From Strigamia acuminata (lineage: Eukaryota > Arthropoda > Chilopoda > Geophilomorpha > Linotaeniidae), in the NCBI GenBank assembly GCA_949358305.1, contig OX442324.1, forward strand, positions 9,397,601 to 9,461,600: 64,000 nt of DNA, in the 5' to 3' direction. Made by a program: the position numbers and the translations under genes. The notes beneath the pieces were generated by a model that was not told the origin of the DNA, made no database searches, and saw only the letters and a list, made by a program, of their open reading frames with translations. Below, piece by piece: positions 24,601-33,037 of the stretch. The first letter of the stretch is position 1; every line of letters starts with the position of its first letter.

Positions 24601-25846
24601 AAACCAGTATATTTTTGTCATTATTGACAATTGTACCAAGTTCGTTGAAATTAAGGCTTTGACCAAAGCCACGAGCGCTAACTGCGTTCAAGAATTAAGA
24701 TCTGTTACAAACAGATGGGGACACCCCAAAAAGATTGTGAGCGATAACGGAAAACAATTCGTTTCCGATATTTACAATGAGTATTGCGAAATGTACAACA
24801 TTCGCCCGTCCCATACAAGCACGTATCATGCCCAGGCGAACCCGACAGAGCGAGCCAATAGAGATATAAAAACCATGCTGGCTTTGTACACAGATGTGCA
24901 CACACAATGGCCACGATATTTAGACGAATTCGCGTTCGCGATGAGAAATAATGTCTCAGCGGCAACGGGCTCAAGCCCGATGTTACTGAACACGGGACGA
25001 ATCGTAACACTACCTTTCGACCCAAGGATTATTAAACATGCCAATCCATTTGACAAAGAAAATCCAGAAAAATATGTCAGAGTACTATTGGATGTATTGC
25101 GTAGATCGCATCAAGAGATGCATCGCAGAATTCAATTGAATTTTGAACGACATAGGAAAATACACGAACAAAAGTTCGTAATTACGGAGTTCGAAGTTGG
25201 AGATTTAGTTTGGAAACAGACTCACATTCTCTCGTGCGCAGATAAAAATATCTCCGCTGGATTTGCCGAGAAGAGAGATGGACCGTGGGAAATTACTAAA
25301 GTACTTCCAGGCGGAGCGTATAAATTACGCAAATTAGCTGATGGTTCGATTGAAAAATCAGTAAATATTAAAGCGTTGTATCCTTATACTCCGTCGTACC
25401 CGATTGAGACTTGGAAAGTAGGACAAAAGTCCGCCTCTTACTCGCCTCAAGAAAATCCTAAATGGATGGACGAGAGTAATCAACTTCCGGATGCTGAAGA
25501 AATGGAATTAATTCCTGAAACTTCCTCAGAAATTCCAATGGAATTATCCGACTCAACTTCAGTGCAGATTGACAAATCTGCGCCCACAAAGTCTAAACAT
25601 AGACATAGACAACGCTTAACTGCTATGGAAAAGAAAGCGGCGTTAAAAAGAGGCGAAGTTCCAAAGAAACCGCCTCGAAAACCCCGCAAACCTCAACCGA
25701 TAGTTCCACGAACTAGCACTCGTTCACGACGAGAACGAAAACCAAATCCTAAATATGCAGATGAAAATTTCGTGCGAAACATCACTGCAGTATTTAAAAA
25801 ACCATACCAACAACGAGGAAAAGCCTCAAAGTTCTGTTGGAATTGA
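21638..25846 (+). CDS. pol: Gypsy-1 Pol polyprotein (PR-RT-RNase H-IN)
   Basis: Copies element RNA to DNA and integrates it. The frame opens at 21638 and overlaps the gag stop; there is no ATG until 21716, consistent with translation by -1 frameshifting. Numbering codons from 21686: aspartic protease motif DTGAS at about 97-101; RT with the YLDD active site at 442 (bases 23009-23020) and FVRMPFGLCNAP upstream; RNase H with TDASHEGLGAVL, TPELECLAVVWAI and the final VADALSR; integrase zinc domain with HGHPLSGH and CTHC at about 890-930; integrase core with D in INMDLMG, D in SDNGKQF and E in NPTERANR. The C-terminus is basic (KPPRKPRKP, RSRRERKP). About 1400 residues, no stops or missing motifs. 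It should be functional. Confidence 0.95.
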   Translation, partial: FKKLDPGEEGLFHPPEVANATSESLFMDVDTTCLEVATSHSGGVEENLQEMTEQLKNLTLFPHKCYTKKFCRLRRLNRVIGGNNLHNITLGNNKDDPRMKITIGGLTYNALMDTGASQCYIGEQLLSETQALPEFLQEAPRNMMVNAVGVAHKPVGQITLCVQWADELTPMNFIVLAKRVCGLILGHNFMRRQKISPHPHLQEFSCADKPNWSAPYESEEANFALAPLNRITFDYLGLSSTLNSIELTDTPVLTWDEKLVEESDCTPEQRLALREVVNSIPNVFRDQVGCTNVTQHRIKFKEGHSLPKMQYRMYNPAKRAIMTKLAAELEQDGLIEKAKGPFISHPVIVAKPDGSYRMCIDYRWLNAITEVEVIQMPSIDLLLHNTGPAKYFTSIDLVKGYYQVEMCKEDRPKTAFYTPNGPYQFVRMPFGLCNAPCTFQRLMEGILGSALQDYALVYLDDVIVYSDNWDDHLKHVRDVLERLNQANMTINKAKSRFGRTELKFLGHWIKPEGLFGDPDKISAIMKFPTPTCAKDIQRFHGMTNFFRKFVPNHGTIAAPYTRMMNEKTPFEWGDEQTEAFNKIKELLCGDNCLHKPDMTLPFVVMTDASHEGLGAVLCQDVDIFDEKKQKNISVPRPVAYASRVLRGAEKRYTTPELECLAVVWAIDRFKPYLEYGTFTLESDAEALKWLMRTPEPSGKFGRWALRIQCGNFKIVFRKGAANQVADALSRAPLTEEDIPLRDHVEPVEIKQYWPEWDGNPSVSLNRAPEKREYLASVRSYFSENSKECSEEKEGEEVQETLYSALTEVLKEVPPTRREIIDAQLLDTECKRIREYLLNDKVVGIPQSEIKEWKNKVKNYCLDKKEVDGDQMIIYFNPSFEEELNDSGNGFKAVVPSSLVKRVLFACHGHPLSGHAGMSKTLEKTRLIYFWPGMSRSVRNYVKSCTHCAQYKPIQQKRHAAPYTPHNMTNPWECINMDLMGPKPAGRSQNQYIFVIIDNCTKFVEIKALTKATSANCVQELRSVTNRWGHPKKIVSDNGKQFVSDIYNEYCEMYNIRPSHTSTYHAQANPTERANRDIKTMLALYTDVHTQWPRYLDEFAFAMRNNVSAATGSSPMLLNTGRIVTLPFDPRIIKHANPFDKENPEKYVRVLLDVLRRSHQEMHRRIQLNFERHRKIHEQKFVITEFEVGDLVWKQTHILSCADKNISAGFAEKRDGPWEITKVLPGGAYKLRKLADGSIEKSVNIKALYPYTPSYPIETWKVGQKSASYSPQENPKWMDESNQLPDAEEMELIPETSSEIPMELSDSTSVQIDKSAPTKSKHRHRQRLTAMEKKAALKRGEVPKKPPRKPRKPQPIVPRTSTRSRRERKPNPKYADENFVRNITAVFKKPYQQRGKASKFCWN
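21641..21681 (+). promoter_or_regulatory. -1 ribosomal frameshift signal between Gypsy-1 gag and pol
   Basis: A AAA AAC (21641-21647) lies in the gag frame and is followed at once by the TAG stop. A 7-nt spacer leads to a stem GGGGGA (21655-21660) with TCCCCC (21676-21681) and a 15-nt loop. Heptamer, spacer length and GC-rich stem match the standard eukaryotic -1 signal, and pol is open in exactly the -1 frame from 21638. Confidence 0.85.
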
Positions 25847-25918
25847 TAAAGTTTTATCCAAAACTTGAAGACTGTAATTATTCACATGTCTGACAGGTGT
25901 AGTGATTTATAATCTCAA

Positions 25919-25928
25919 CACCGGGGGA
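25919..25928 (+). other. Internal polypurine-like tract after pol (CACCGGGGGA)
   Basis: The ten bases are identical to those at 29149-29158 next to the 3' LTR. Lying 73 bp after the pol stop, this is where a Gypsy element would normally carry its PPT. It may be the ancestral PPT, left behind when the downstream cassette was gained, or a central second-strand primer site. Confidence 0.4.
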
Positions 25929-26194
25929 CAAGATATTACGATATTTATGGAAATTTATATTAAAAATATGAATTTGTTGCGATGAATTAAAAATTCGGTA
26001 GAATATTTTAATTTTTTGGTCGTATTTACATGTATTTTAACCAAAATACAGAGAATTACTTTGAAAAGTGATAATCTCGCGTAATTACGAAGGTACGAGA
26101 CTTACGAGGTGTGATTAAACCTCGAACCCGACAATTAAAAGGGAATAAAATTCCCAGGGTTCATTGCACACAAACACTTCGTAACACACGTGGA

Positions 26195-26200
26195 TATAAG
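26195..26200 (+). promoter_or_regulatory. Candidate internal TATA box upstream of the third ORF
   Basis: TATAAG in TGGATATAAGTGAC, with TTCACTTTTC about 28 bp downstream as a possible initiator (about 26225). A further TATAAATA lies at 26775-26782. Together with the donor and acceptor described for the intron and the poly(A) signal at 28814, this suggests a separate transcription unit. Inference only. Confidence 0.35.
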
Positions 26201-26292
26201 TGACTTCGTCCCTTCGTCCCTCTTCACTTTTCGACTCGAGATTTCAACGCTAATTCAATTAGCAACGTCAACAAGGAAAACAAGCTTCAACA

Positions 26293-26894
26293 GTAAGTAG
26301 TTTTAAATATATTCTTTGACCAAAGAATTGAAAATTGTTCGCAACAATTGAAAAAATATCGGCGTCCCGATAAAAGTTAAAAATTCACGTGTATTATAAG
26401 CGTGAATCAGCATTAAATCACTCTGGAAGTTTAGCTATTCAGTCGAATAGTTGGGTTAAATTTAATAATTATTTATTAAGTTTAAGTACGTGGGCACTAA
26501 TTATTTAAATCAAGTCGCGGTCGAGGCTTGGATAAATTATTTAACGATGAATTTTCAATATGAGATATTTATCAGACTAAGTGTTAATTAATTAATACGA
26601 AGTTTATTTTTGATATTCAAAGATGGAATTAAATAGTTTATAGAAACTACGGGGATTTTTCTTTTGAAAAAATCAACAAGTTGCGATTTTCGATGAAAAT
26701 CGCTGTCAGGCGAGTCCATTCTCGTGTCATAAACACAAGGGGAATGTGACTCATTAGTGTCACGTGTTAAGGGTTATAAATAACTCGACTTGTGTATTCT
26801 TCGTTGCGAACAATACGTTTTAATTCTTTGGACTCAAAGAATGACTATTTAGTGTGGAATTATTTTTAATAAAATAATTTATTTGCGTCTGCAG
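26293..26894 (+). other. Candidate intron upstream of the third ORF
   Basis: The donor GTAAGT at 26293 follows CTTCAACA. The acceptor TTTGCGTCTGCAG ends at 26894, immediately before ATGGGAAGC. Joining these ends would put AACA in front of the ATG, a good animal start context. The sequence between is AT-rich and full of stops, while the following exon is GC-rich. RNA data would be needed to confirm. Confidence 0.4.
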
Positions 26895-28409
26895 ATGGGA
26901 AGCGGTAAACACCGTTCAAAACGGAGTCATCGACGACACCGTCATGAGAGTTCCAGCTCGTCCACCTCGTCTAGTGACGAGCAACGCCGTTCAGCGGAAC
27001 GTGCTTACATGAGGGCCCAGCCGATACCGACGGCGCCCGCCTCGATGTATGCCCTGACTCCGCTGCAACTCGCAACGCTAAATTGGCTCAGTGTCCATCC
27101 GGACGGACTTCCGCTCGATTTAAATGCGATGATGCAGGCCCCATCCACATCTGCACAGCCAACCGTTTATGAGTCGGCGCAATTGGCCCCGCTGGCCCAG
27201 GTGGCGTATCCGCCCGCGAACGTTATCAACGTCCCGTTGGCCCCGCATTCGCCAGAATTTCGGCCGCCAACTGCAAGCGTGGCGCCCACCGTCGCCAACC
27301 CGTCAAATGCAGCTGCACCGACTGTGGCAGGACAACCAACGTCTGTTGCACATCTTCCTGCCGGTGCTGAATCTTCGGCATCCGAATACGGATGGAACGA
27401 GCCGCCGCCGGGCGCTTTGCGTTATTCTGAGCCTGTTTCTCGCAACCGCGAGTACCGAGCGGCCAACAAGGCCAGAAAGAAGGATGAGAAGGCCCGCCTG
27501 CGCAAAGAACAATGCGAACGAGACATGGCAGCCGGAATACCTCACGATAACATCGTGACGGACCAAGCCACGGAGACGATCTGCCCATTTTGCGTCGGCT
27601 GTGGGTGGTGCTGCGGTGCATCCGCAGGTTCTTCTCTAATGCGTTGTCCAAACTGCCGTGGAAGGAAAACGCGACCGCGTTCGGAGCCGTGGCGCAAGGA
27701 AGTTCAGCCCCACGTGGTGAAAGGCATTAAGCCGAATGAGAAGCGATGTTGGGCTCACTGCCCCAAGTGCCGATTGTTTCTAAACAGCCGCGGCGAGGCT
27801 GTGTACATCGACCCGCGTTTCCTCACCTGGACCCGCGCTGAAGCCAACGCAGGTGTAAGAGTCGAACTCCTTCGACAATCGCTGCCGCCGTCCGAGGACT
27901 CTGAAGTTTCTACTGAAACTGTCCAGGCCGCCGACAGCGTTGGAAGCGAGGTCGTAGAAGAAATCGTTCGACCGAGAGCGATGTCGCGAGGACGAGGCTG
28001 TCTGACGCTCGACCGAGCGAGAGAAATTGCCAAAGTTCAACGCACCAACATCTTGGCACGAGGGCGAGCTCGTAAGCTTCAACAGGCTGTTGAAACGTCA
28101 TCTAAACCCGTGGAGGATCCTCCAGCGGTCGTAATCGACGTGTCGAGCGCTCCTATCGCACCTAAGTCTGAAACTTCGGACGAGGCACAGTTCGAGGACG
28201 CTGAAGAGCTGCTTTCAGTCGTTGATTTCGTGGCTGAGCTTCTCGACGACATGCCGTTTCCGCCTCCGAGTCCGGATGAAATCGAAGCGCCGGAAGAAGC
28301 TGTGTTTTCCGCCGTCTCGACAGAGGCGACTGAAGAGTTGGATTTCCTGACTTCTGCTGAGGTCGAGAAGAAAGAGAAAGATTCGACTGACGTCGAAAAG
28401 AAGGAATGA
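26895..28409 (+). CDS. Third ORF of Gypsy-1: 504-aa protein with Cys-rich domain, function unknown
   Basis: I do not recognise this protein. The open frame starts at 26883 with non-ATG codons; the first ATG is 26895, right after a splice-acceptor-like sequence. Residues 1-40 are basic and Ser-rich (KHRSKRSHRRHRH, then a Ser run), like nuclear or RNA-binding RS regions. About 45-180 is Ala/Pro-rich. About 183-210 is highly charged. A Cys cluster follows: C230, C233, C236, C239, C240, C251, C254, then C285, H288, C289, C292, suggesting two zinc-binding units. The C-terminus (about 405-504) is acidic with DAEELLSVVDFVAELLDDM and a final EKKEK repeat. There is no signal peptide or membrane segment, so it is not env-like. 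Base composition is far more GC-rich than gag and pol, suggesting capture from another source. A nuclear regulatory role is a guess. Confidence 0.75.
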   Translation: MGSGKHRSKRSHRRHRHESSSSSTSSSDEQRRSAERAYMRAQPIPTAPASMYALTPLQLATLNWLSVHPDGLPLDLNAMMQAPSTSAQPTVYESAQLAPLAQVAYPPANVINVPLAPHSPEFRPPTASVAPTVANPSNAAAPTVAGQPTSVAHLPAGAESSASEYGWNEPPPGALRYSEPVSRNREYRAANKARKKDEKARLRKEQCERDMAAGIPHDNIVTDQATETICPFCVGCGWCCGASAGSSLMRCPNCRGRKTRPRSEPWRKEVQPHVVKGIKPNEKRCWAHCPKCRLFLNSRGEAVYIDPRFLTWTRAEANAGVRVELLRQSLPPSEDSEVSTETVQAADSVGSEVVEEIVRPRAMSRGRGCLTLDRAREIAKVQRTNILARGRARKLQQAVETSSKPVEDPPAVVIDVSSAPIAPKSETSDEAQFEDAEELLSVVDFVAELLDDMPFPPPSPDEIEAPEEAVFSAVSTEATEELDFLTSAEVEKKEKDSTDVEKKE

Positions 28410-29160
28410 AAACAGACAAAAATTAACATTCGTTATTTTTTCCGAGTGGAGATTTTTATGACTAAAAATACTCCAAGTGTTTTGTTGTGTTTTTTGCAAG
28501 TACGAAATATTCTCATGAGTGTTGTGTTTGTTTGGTTTCAAAATTTTGAACTAATCATTAAATACTCGAACGAGTATAGGTTAATTTTAAAATTGGATTC
28601 AATTTAATTTGTTTTGTTTTCAAATTCAATTTGGATGTTTATTTAAACTAATCATATTAATATATGTTTGTTTGATTTATTTGCAAATTTCATAATTATT
28701 TGTGGAAACTTTGTGTTTATTTTGCTTTGATCGAAGTATTAAAGAATTTCAAGTTGAAATTCGATAATTTTTATGACAGTCGTAATAAAAATTAGTAGTT
28801 TAGATTTTCGATAAATAAAGTTTTGCATAAATTTATTTTTATTGATTATCGTGTTGATTAATAAGCTAGGAAAGAAGTTTAGTTGATGAAGAAAATAAAA
28901 TTTCTATCGAAATTAGTTTTCTCGAACATGTATCCATGTTCGGACGAGTTCATTTCCGTCGCTTAGCAACCGGGAGTTGCGTTGTACAGGGAAGCCGATT
29001 AGTCTAATCGGGTGATGAAGTTTCTGAAAGAAATAACGTGATTAAGTTTAATAAAATACTTACCAAGTGGATTAATTCGATAGAATTAGGTGAACATTTC
29101 TTATACATTAAGAATGACAATTAAAAAGTTGGTAAACTCTATGATTGTCACCGGGGGATG
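28410..29160 (+). other. Gypsy-1 3' non-coding region
   Basis: AT-rich, with no ORF of note. An AATAAA at 28814-28819 could end a transcript of the third ORF. There is a hairpin CGAACATG/CATGTTCG near 28924 and then, at 28961-29017, a TAGCAACC...GTTG...CAGGGAAGCCG segment with the hairpin GATTA/TAATC that resembles the 5' leader segment 18985-19040. Confidence 0.55.
29149..29160 (+). other. Gypsy-1 polypurine tract
   Basis: CACCGGGGGATG directly abuts the 3' LTR. A G-rich run at this place primes second-strand synthesis in LTR elements. The tract is short and interrupted compared with many PPTs. Confidence 0.65.
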
Positions 29161-30908
29161 TGTGATGATTACAAATCCGTATTTATCAATGTTCACAATA
29201 GATGGCGCTGTTTACCAAACGCGCGTAATTCAAACTCGATAAAACTAAAAAGTGTGATAAATAATTATTTAGACACGGTGAATAAAATATAACTATTTTA
29301 TTCGATATAAACCAAGTATTATTTACTTGACAATGTTGATTCTATCGAATCAATATCCACATTACTTACCTGTCGAAGGGAACCAATCGGACCCTTCCGG
29401 ACCCCAACTGGGCCCATCTGGACATAGTCATATATTAGGTCCGGACTAGTGACCCACGAATCCGCCGATTCGTACGCTGATTGGCTGTCGCCAATCTAGT
29501 AGTTCTACAGAACTATATAAGCTCCAGTTTCTCACCCACTAATCCCCCTGGCTTGATAACTGAACTTGTATATTGTCTGTAGTTGAATTGTTATCGTTTG
29601 ATTTCATTATTCTCTATCGACACATCAGGCCACCTCAGCTCTCCACAGTTAGTATTCATTACTATTTTGTTATTGCTGTTGTAGGGCTATTTCGGGAAGG
29701 CCAACTCCGGTAATAGACATGCATTCGCATGAAATGGCCCCGTAACGTTAGCCAGCTGTTCTACGGGACAGTAGGACTTCGTACGGTGGCTTAATATAAC
29801 GGTCGTATACAGTACGACCTTGCTAAATGAAAGTAGGTCCCTCAGCTAACTGGCCACAGTCCACTGCAGGATGGTTGTTGTAAACAGCCCACGCAGGTTC
29901 CCGTCTTTCTACGATTGGTCCTTCCGCTCGTTAAAAGTCGGTAAAGGCTTAATGCACAGGTAACACGCCGGGTTGGTAGCCCGTGAGTAATATCTAAAGA
30001 TGTTGCGATAAAACAACTACCTGGATAATGGTAATCCAACGGCAGTGGCCAAATAATATTTTACCCGGTGCTCAATCTGCTGATCCCGCCATCGTAAGGC
30101 ATGCTGGCGGATGGAGGAGTCAAATCCTCCCGCGATGGTTCTCCCGACCGTCGTGACGGTCCCCGCCCCATCGTACCCTCCGGGTTAGTAACCCGTGAAC
30201 AGGAGTTGAGCAACACTGTGCTAAACAAATTACTCGGGCATTGGTAATCCTGTATTGGCAATATCTTTTAAACCCGGTAAGTCCATAGAAATGTTTACCT
30301 GGTGGTTAGTACCACCGATAGCGAATTAAAAGCGTACAACTAAATACTCGGCGCCTGATCACGAGATCTTGTCGTCGTAAGGCATGCTGGCGGATGGAGT
30401 CTCAACAACTCCCGCGACGTTCTCTCAATTGTCGTGACGGTCCCCGCCCAATTATTATTTATATAACAATTCATTTGTTATATTACTTTAATCACTTTAC
30501 TTTATTCATTTGGAACATGGAATATTCTGCCGAATATTCCGATTAATGCGAAGGACTCTTCGCATGTTTAGATACTCGAGCTGCGGACCAAATACGTCTC
30601 CGTAGCGATATTTGTGACGATGCCGCAAGTCAGCCGTATCCCTCTGGCTTCGCCCGGATCCTCAACCAGTTGATGCCGCCGTTTACACGCGTCAAGAACC
30701 CATCTTTGTTATTATTAATATTTAGTAATAAATATGTTATGTCACACCAAAACTGTAAGTTATTTCTACTTGATCACATATTCATGTTTGTAAGGGCTTC
30801 CGTAGCTTATCTCGGTTAGGTTGTTGCTAAACTTAGCAACGTCTTGTATAAACCGAATTATCTATCTTAAAAGGACTAATAAATTAGCCCAAAAGTAGAA
30901 TCGTCACA
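29161..30908 (+). repeat. Gypsy-1 3' LTR
   Basis: It has the same length (1748 bp) and ends as the 5' LTR. By eye it differs at three places, each G in the 5' copy and A in the 3' copy (near 29808, 29862 and 30073). TATA box, CTCF-like core and all hairpins are repeated here. The TSD AATG follows at 30909-30912. Confidence 0.95.
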
Positions 30909-30912
30909 AATG
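30909..30912. repeat. Gypsy-1 target-site duplication, right copy (AATG)
   Basis: It matches the AATG at 16525-16528. Confidence 0.8.
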
Positions 30913-30992
30913 GTAAAAATAAAATACTGGAAAACATGGCCTTGAATAATAGTGGAAAACATGGCGTACTGCCTTGAATACCCCCTTGAATA

Positions 30993-32024
30993 CGTCGCAC
31001 CGCATCATCTCGCCTCACTTCCCGTCTTGGAAATAAATAAACGCCCCGGCGTTTATTCGAGGCAATGTCCAACTTGGGCTTTCATTCGCGCCTCACATCC
31101 CGCCTTGGTAATAAATAAACGCCCCGGCGTTTATTCGAGGCACATCACCCACACCTCCCCGGCGTTCAAACGAGTAGCTGCGCGTATTTGACCCCGGTTT
31201 TTATTCTTTCAAATTGTCGTGTGTTTTCAAAGTTCTTAATTTGTTCAAAAACAAACAAAATGGCTATTTGTTGATTTTTAATTGATTTTATCGATTTCTG
31301 TTCGTTTTTTGCTGGTTTTTAATCGATTTTTCTGTATTTTTGATCAATTTTTGCCAATTGTAATCGTTATTTGTCATTCTGAATTGATTATTGTCAGGTT
31401 TCAGTCGATTTTTGTCGATTTCTGATCAATGTTTATACATTTCTTATCATTTTGTGTAGATTTCTGTTGAATTTTAATCATATTTCTTCGTTTTTATTCA
31501 ATTTTTGTCCCATGCTCCGCGATCAGTTCGAATAATTGACACCATACTGTGCTTTTACTCATATTCAAGATGGCGTCGCAAACTCAAGGTCGAATTCCGC
31601 TGAATTCATTTATTGCGACTGTTTGCGCTCCATACATGCGAAAAGGATTATGGGAAAAATCCTCAATGCAGGTCATTTTGGTGTCAAATGAGCGAGGAAG
31701 GCTGGAGATAAGGAAAATTGGTGAAATTTCAAAAAAAAGCTAAACAATCAAAATTTACATGAAGCTCAATTTTTCTAACTGGAAATGCATGTATCGTCAA
31801 TTTCGGGATATTTTAGGGGTGAAATTGACTGGGAAGGGACCCCCACATTCCCCATGCGTCAACGCGCGCGTTGACGAAATTCAAATCCAGGTTTTCACAC
31901 AGCCCCACGTTATTTTCGGGTTCCAATTGCCGTATTGCCGTATTGCCTCAAATAAACGCCGGGGCGTTTATTAATTTTCATTAATTTTCCAGACTGGAAA
32001 TGAGGCGAGGTGATGCGGTACGAT
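30993..32024. mobile_element. About 1-kb element with inverted ends (MITE-like, non-autonomous)
   Basis: The left end 30993-31065 and the right end 31951-32024 are imperfect reverse complements: ACCGCATCA/TGATGCGGT, CTCGCCTCA/TGAGGCGAG, and a perfect hairpin AATAAACGCC/GGCGTTTATT at 31036-31057 (centre CC) that appears with centre GG at 31951-31972, as expected for inversion. A third, direct copy of the hairpin lies at 31114-31135. The interior is AT-rich degenerate sequence with many TCGATTTTT-like words and no transposase. Class and exact ends are unknown; no target duplication could be assigned. Confidence 0.55.
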
Positions 32025-32520
32025 GCAAAATTGCGAGATGTAGTTTGCTTTATTTGTTAAAACAAATTAGGCGTCACTAATTCACCTGTATTAGGGTTTC
32101 AATGTGTGAAATTTCAAAATTTATCGGTTCCGTCAAAACGCCATTGAAAAGTTACATTTTTATAACGTTTCAATGATGAAAACGGCCATTTTTGATGAAA
32201 AACAGCCATTTTTTATAGAAAAAACGACGAAGAAAGCCATTTTCACTATGAAAAATGGCTGAAAATGACCATTTTGACGAAAAACGGCCATTTTTACTAC
32301 GAAAAATGGCTAAAAATGCCACTTGAGTGAGTGCAAGTACATTTGGTGATGTACTATCGCGAGCGCGCGCGTTTTTGTGCAGTACAATGTGCTGATTAAA
32401 CCAACAGCATTATAGAGTGATTACATTGTTCATTTGTGTTTTTAAGTTACAAAATGGTACAAAATCATAAAATAAACTTGTAAAGTGCAATTTCTGCGGA
32501 TTGATCAAAATCCGCAAAAT
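32025..32520. other. AT-rich spacer with GCCATTTT/AAAATGGC words
   Basis: No gene is seen. Between about 32170 and 32320 the words GCCATTTT and AAAAATGGC recur many times in both orientations with GAAAAAC spacers, so the stretch can form several weak hairpins. The rest is unremarkable. Confidence 0.5.
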
Positions 32521-33037
32521 CCGCCGCAAAATTGCGAACAGGGGATCAGCATATAGGCAGCCGTAATGTTAAAAATGGGGTCCCTTTCGCACTCCGCAAA
32601 ATCCGCATGCGCGCCATAAGGTTAAGCACTCCAGAAGCGTGTGTCGCACGCGTCGGCGCGCCGCTAAAAACATATCCTTTTCGCGGATTGGCTTCCGCGA
32701 AATCCGCATTTCGGGGGCGACTATTCTGGGGATTCCGGGTGGACCAAACTCTTCCGGAAAACATCCGGGGTGGTGTTGGGAGTGTCAATAGACTGTTTTG
32801 TGTCAAGGTTGTCAATTTTCATGTGAGTATTGGAAGGTTCATTTCTGCACATTCTCATATATTTTTTTTCACAGGAGCGACCAGGCGCGATGGATGGGGG
32901 ACCAAGCGAGAGTGGGTAAAATAAACTGGTTCACGTCTTCAATGCGCGTTCAAGATGGAATACGAACTCGGAATCGACTCCAACACGCTTTCGCGTGACA
33001 TACGGACGCATTCACGACCCAGATCAAAAAATGATCT
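32521..33037. other. Unique spacer with a possible 52-bp intron
   Basis: No protein is recognised. ATCCGCAAAATCCGC-type words recur at about 32505-32720. GTGAGT at 32823 and TTTTTTTTCACAG ending at 32874 have the form of a very short GT-AG intron, but the flanking frames match nothing I know, so a gene fragment is only a possibility. Confidence 0.3.

Larger units (their letters stand above)
16529..30908 (+). mobile_element. Gypsy-1: complete 14.4-kb Ty3/Gypsy LTR retrotransposon with an extra ORF
   Basis: Two 1748-bp LTRs (TG...CA) flank an internal region with PBS, long leader, gag, -1 frameshift signal, pol in the order PR-RT-RH-IN, a third ORF and a purine tract next to the 3' LTR. The TSD is AATG. 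Domain order (integrase after RNase H) and the YLDD RT motif place it in Ty3/Gypsy. At 14,380 bp it is large for the group, because of the long LTRs, the 1.1-kb leader and a 3.2-kb cassette after pol. By eye I count three differences between the LTRs, so insertion is recent. All major pol catalytic motifs are present and no break is seen in gag or pol, so it may be autonomous. Confidence 0.97.

Noticed and set aside
26895-28409. Third ORF of Gypsy-1 as an envelope gene
   Set aside because: It lies in the env position but has no signal peptide, membrane segment or cleavage-site pattern; composition is basic, Cys-rich and then acidic.
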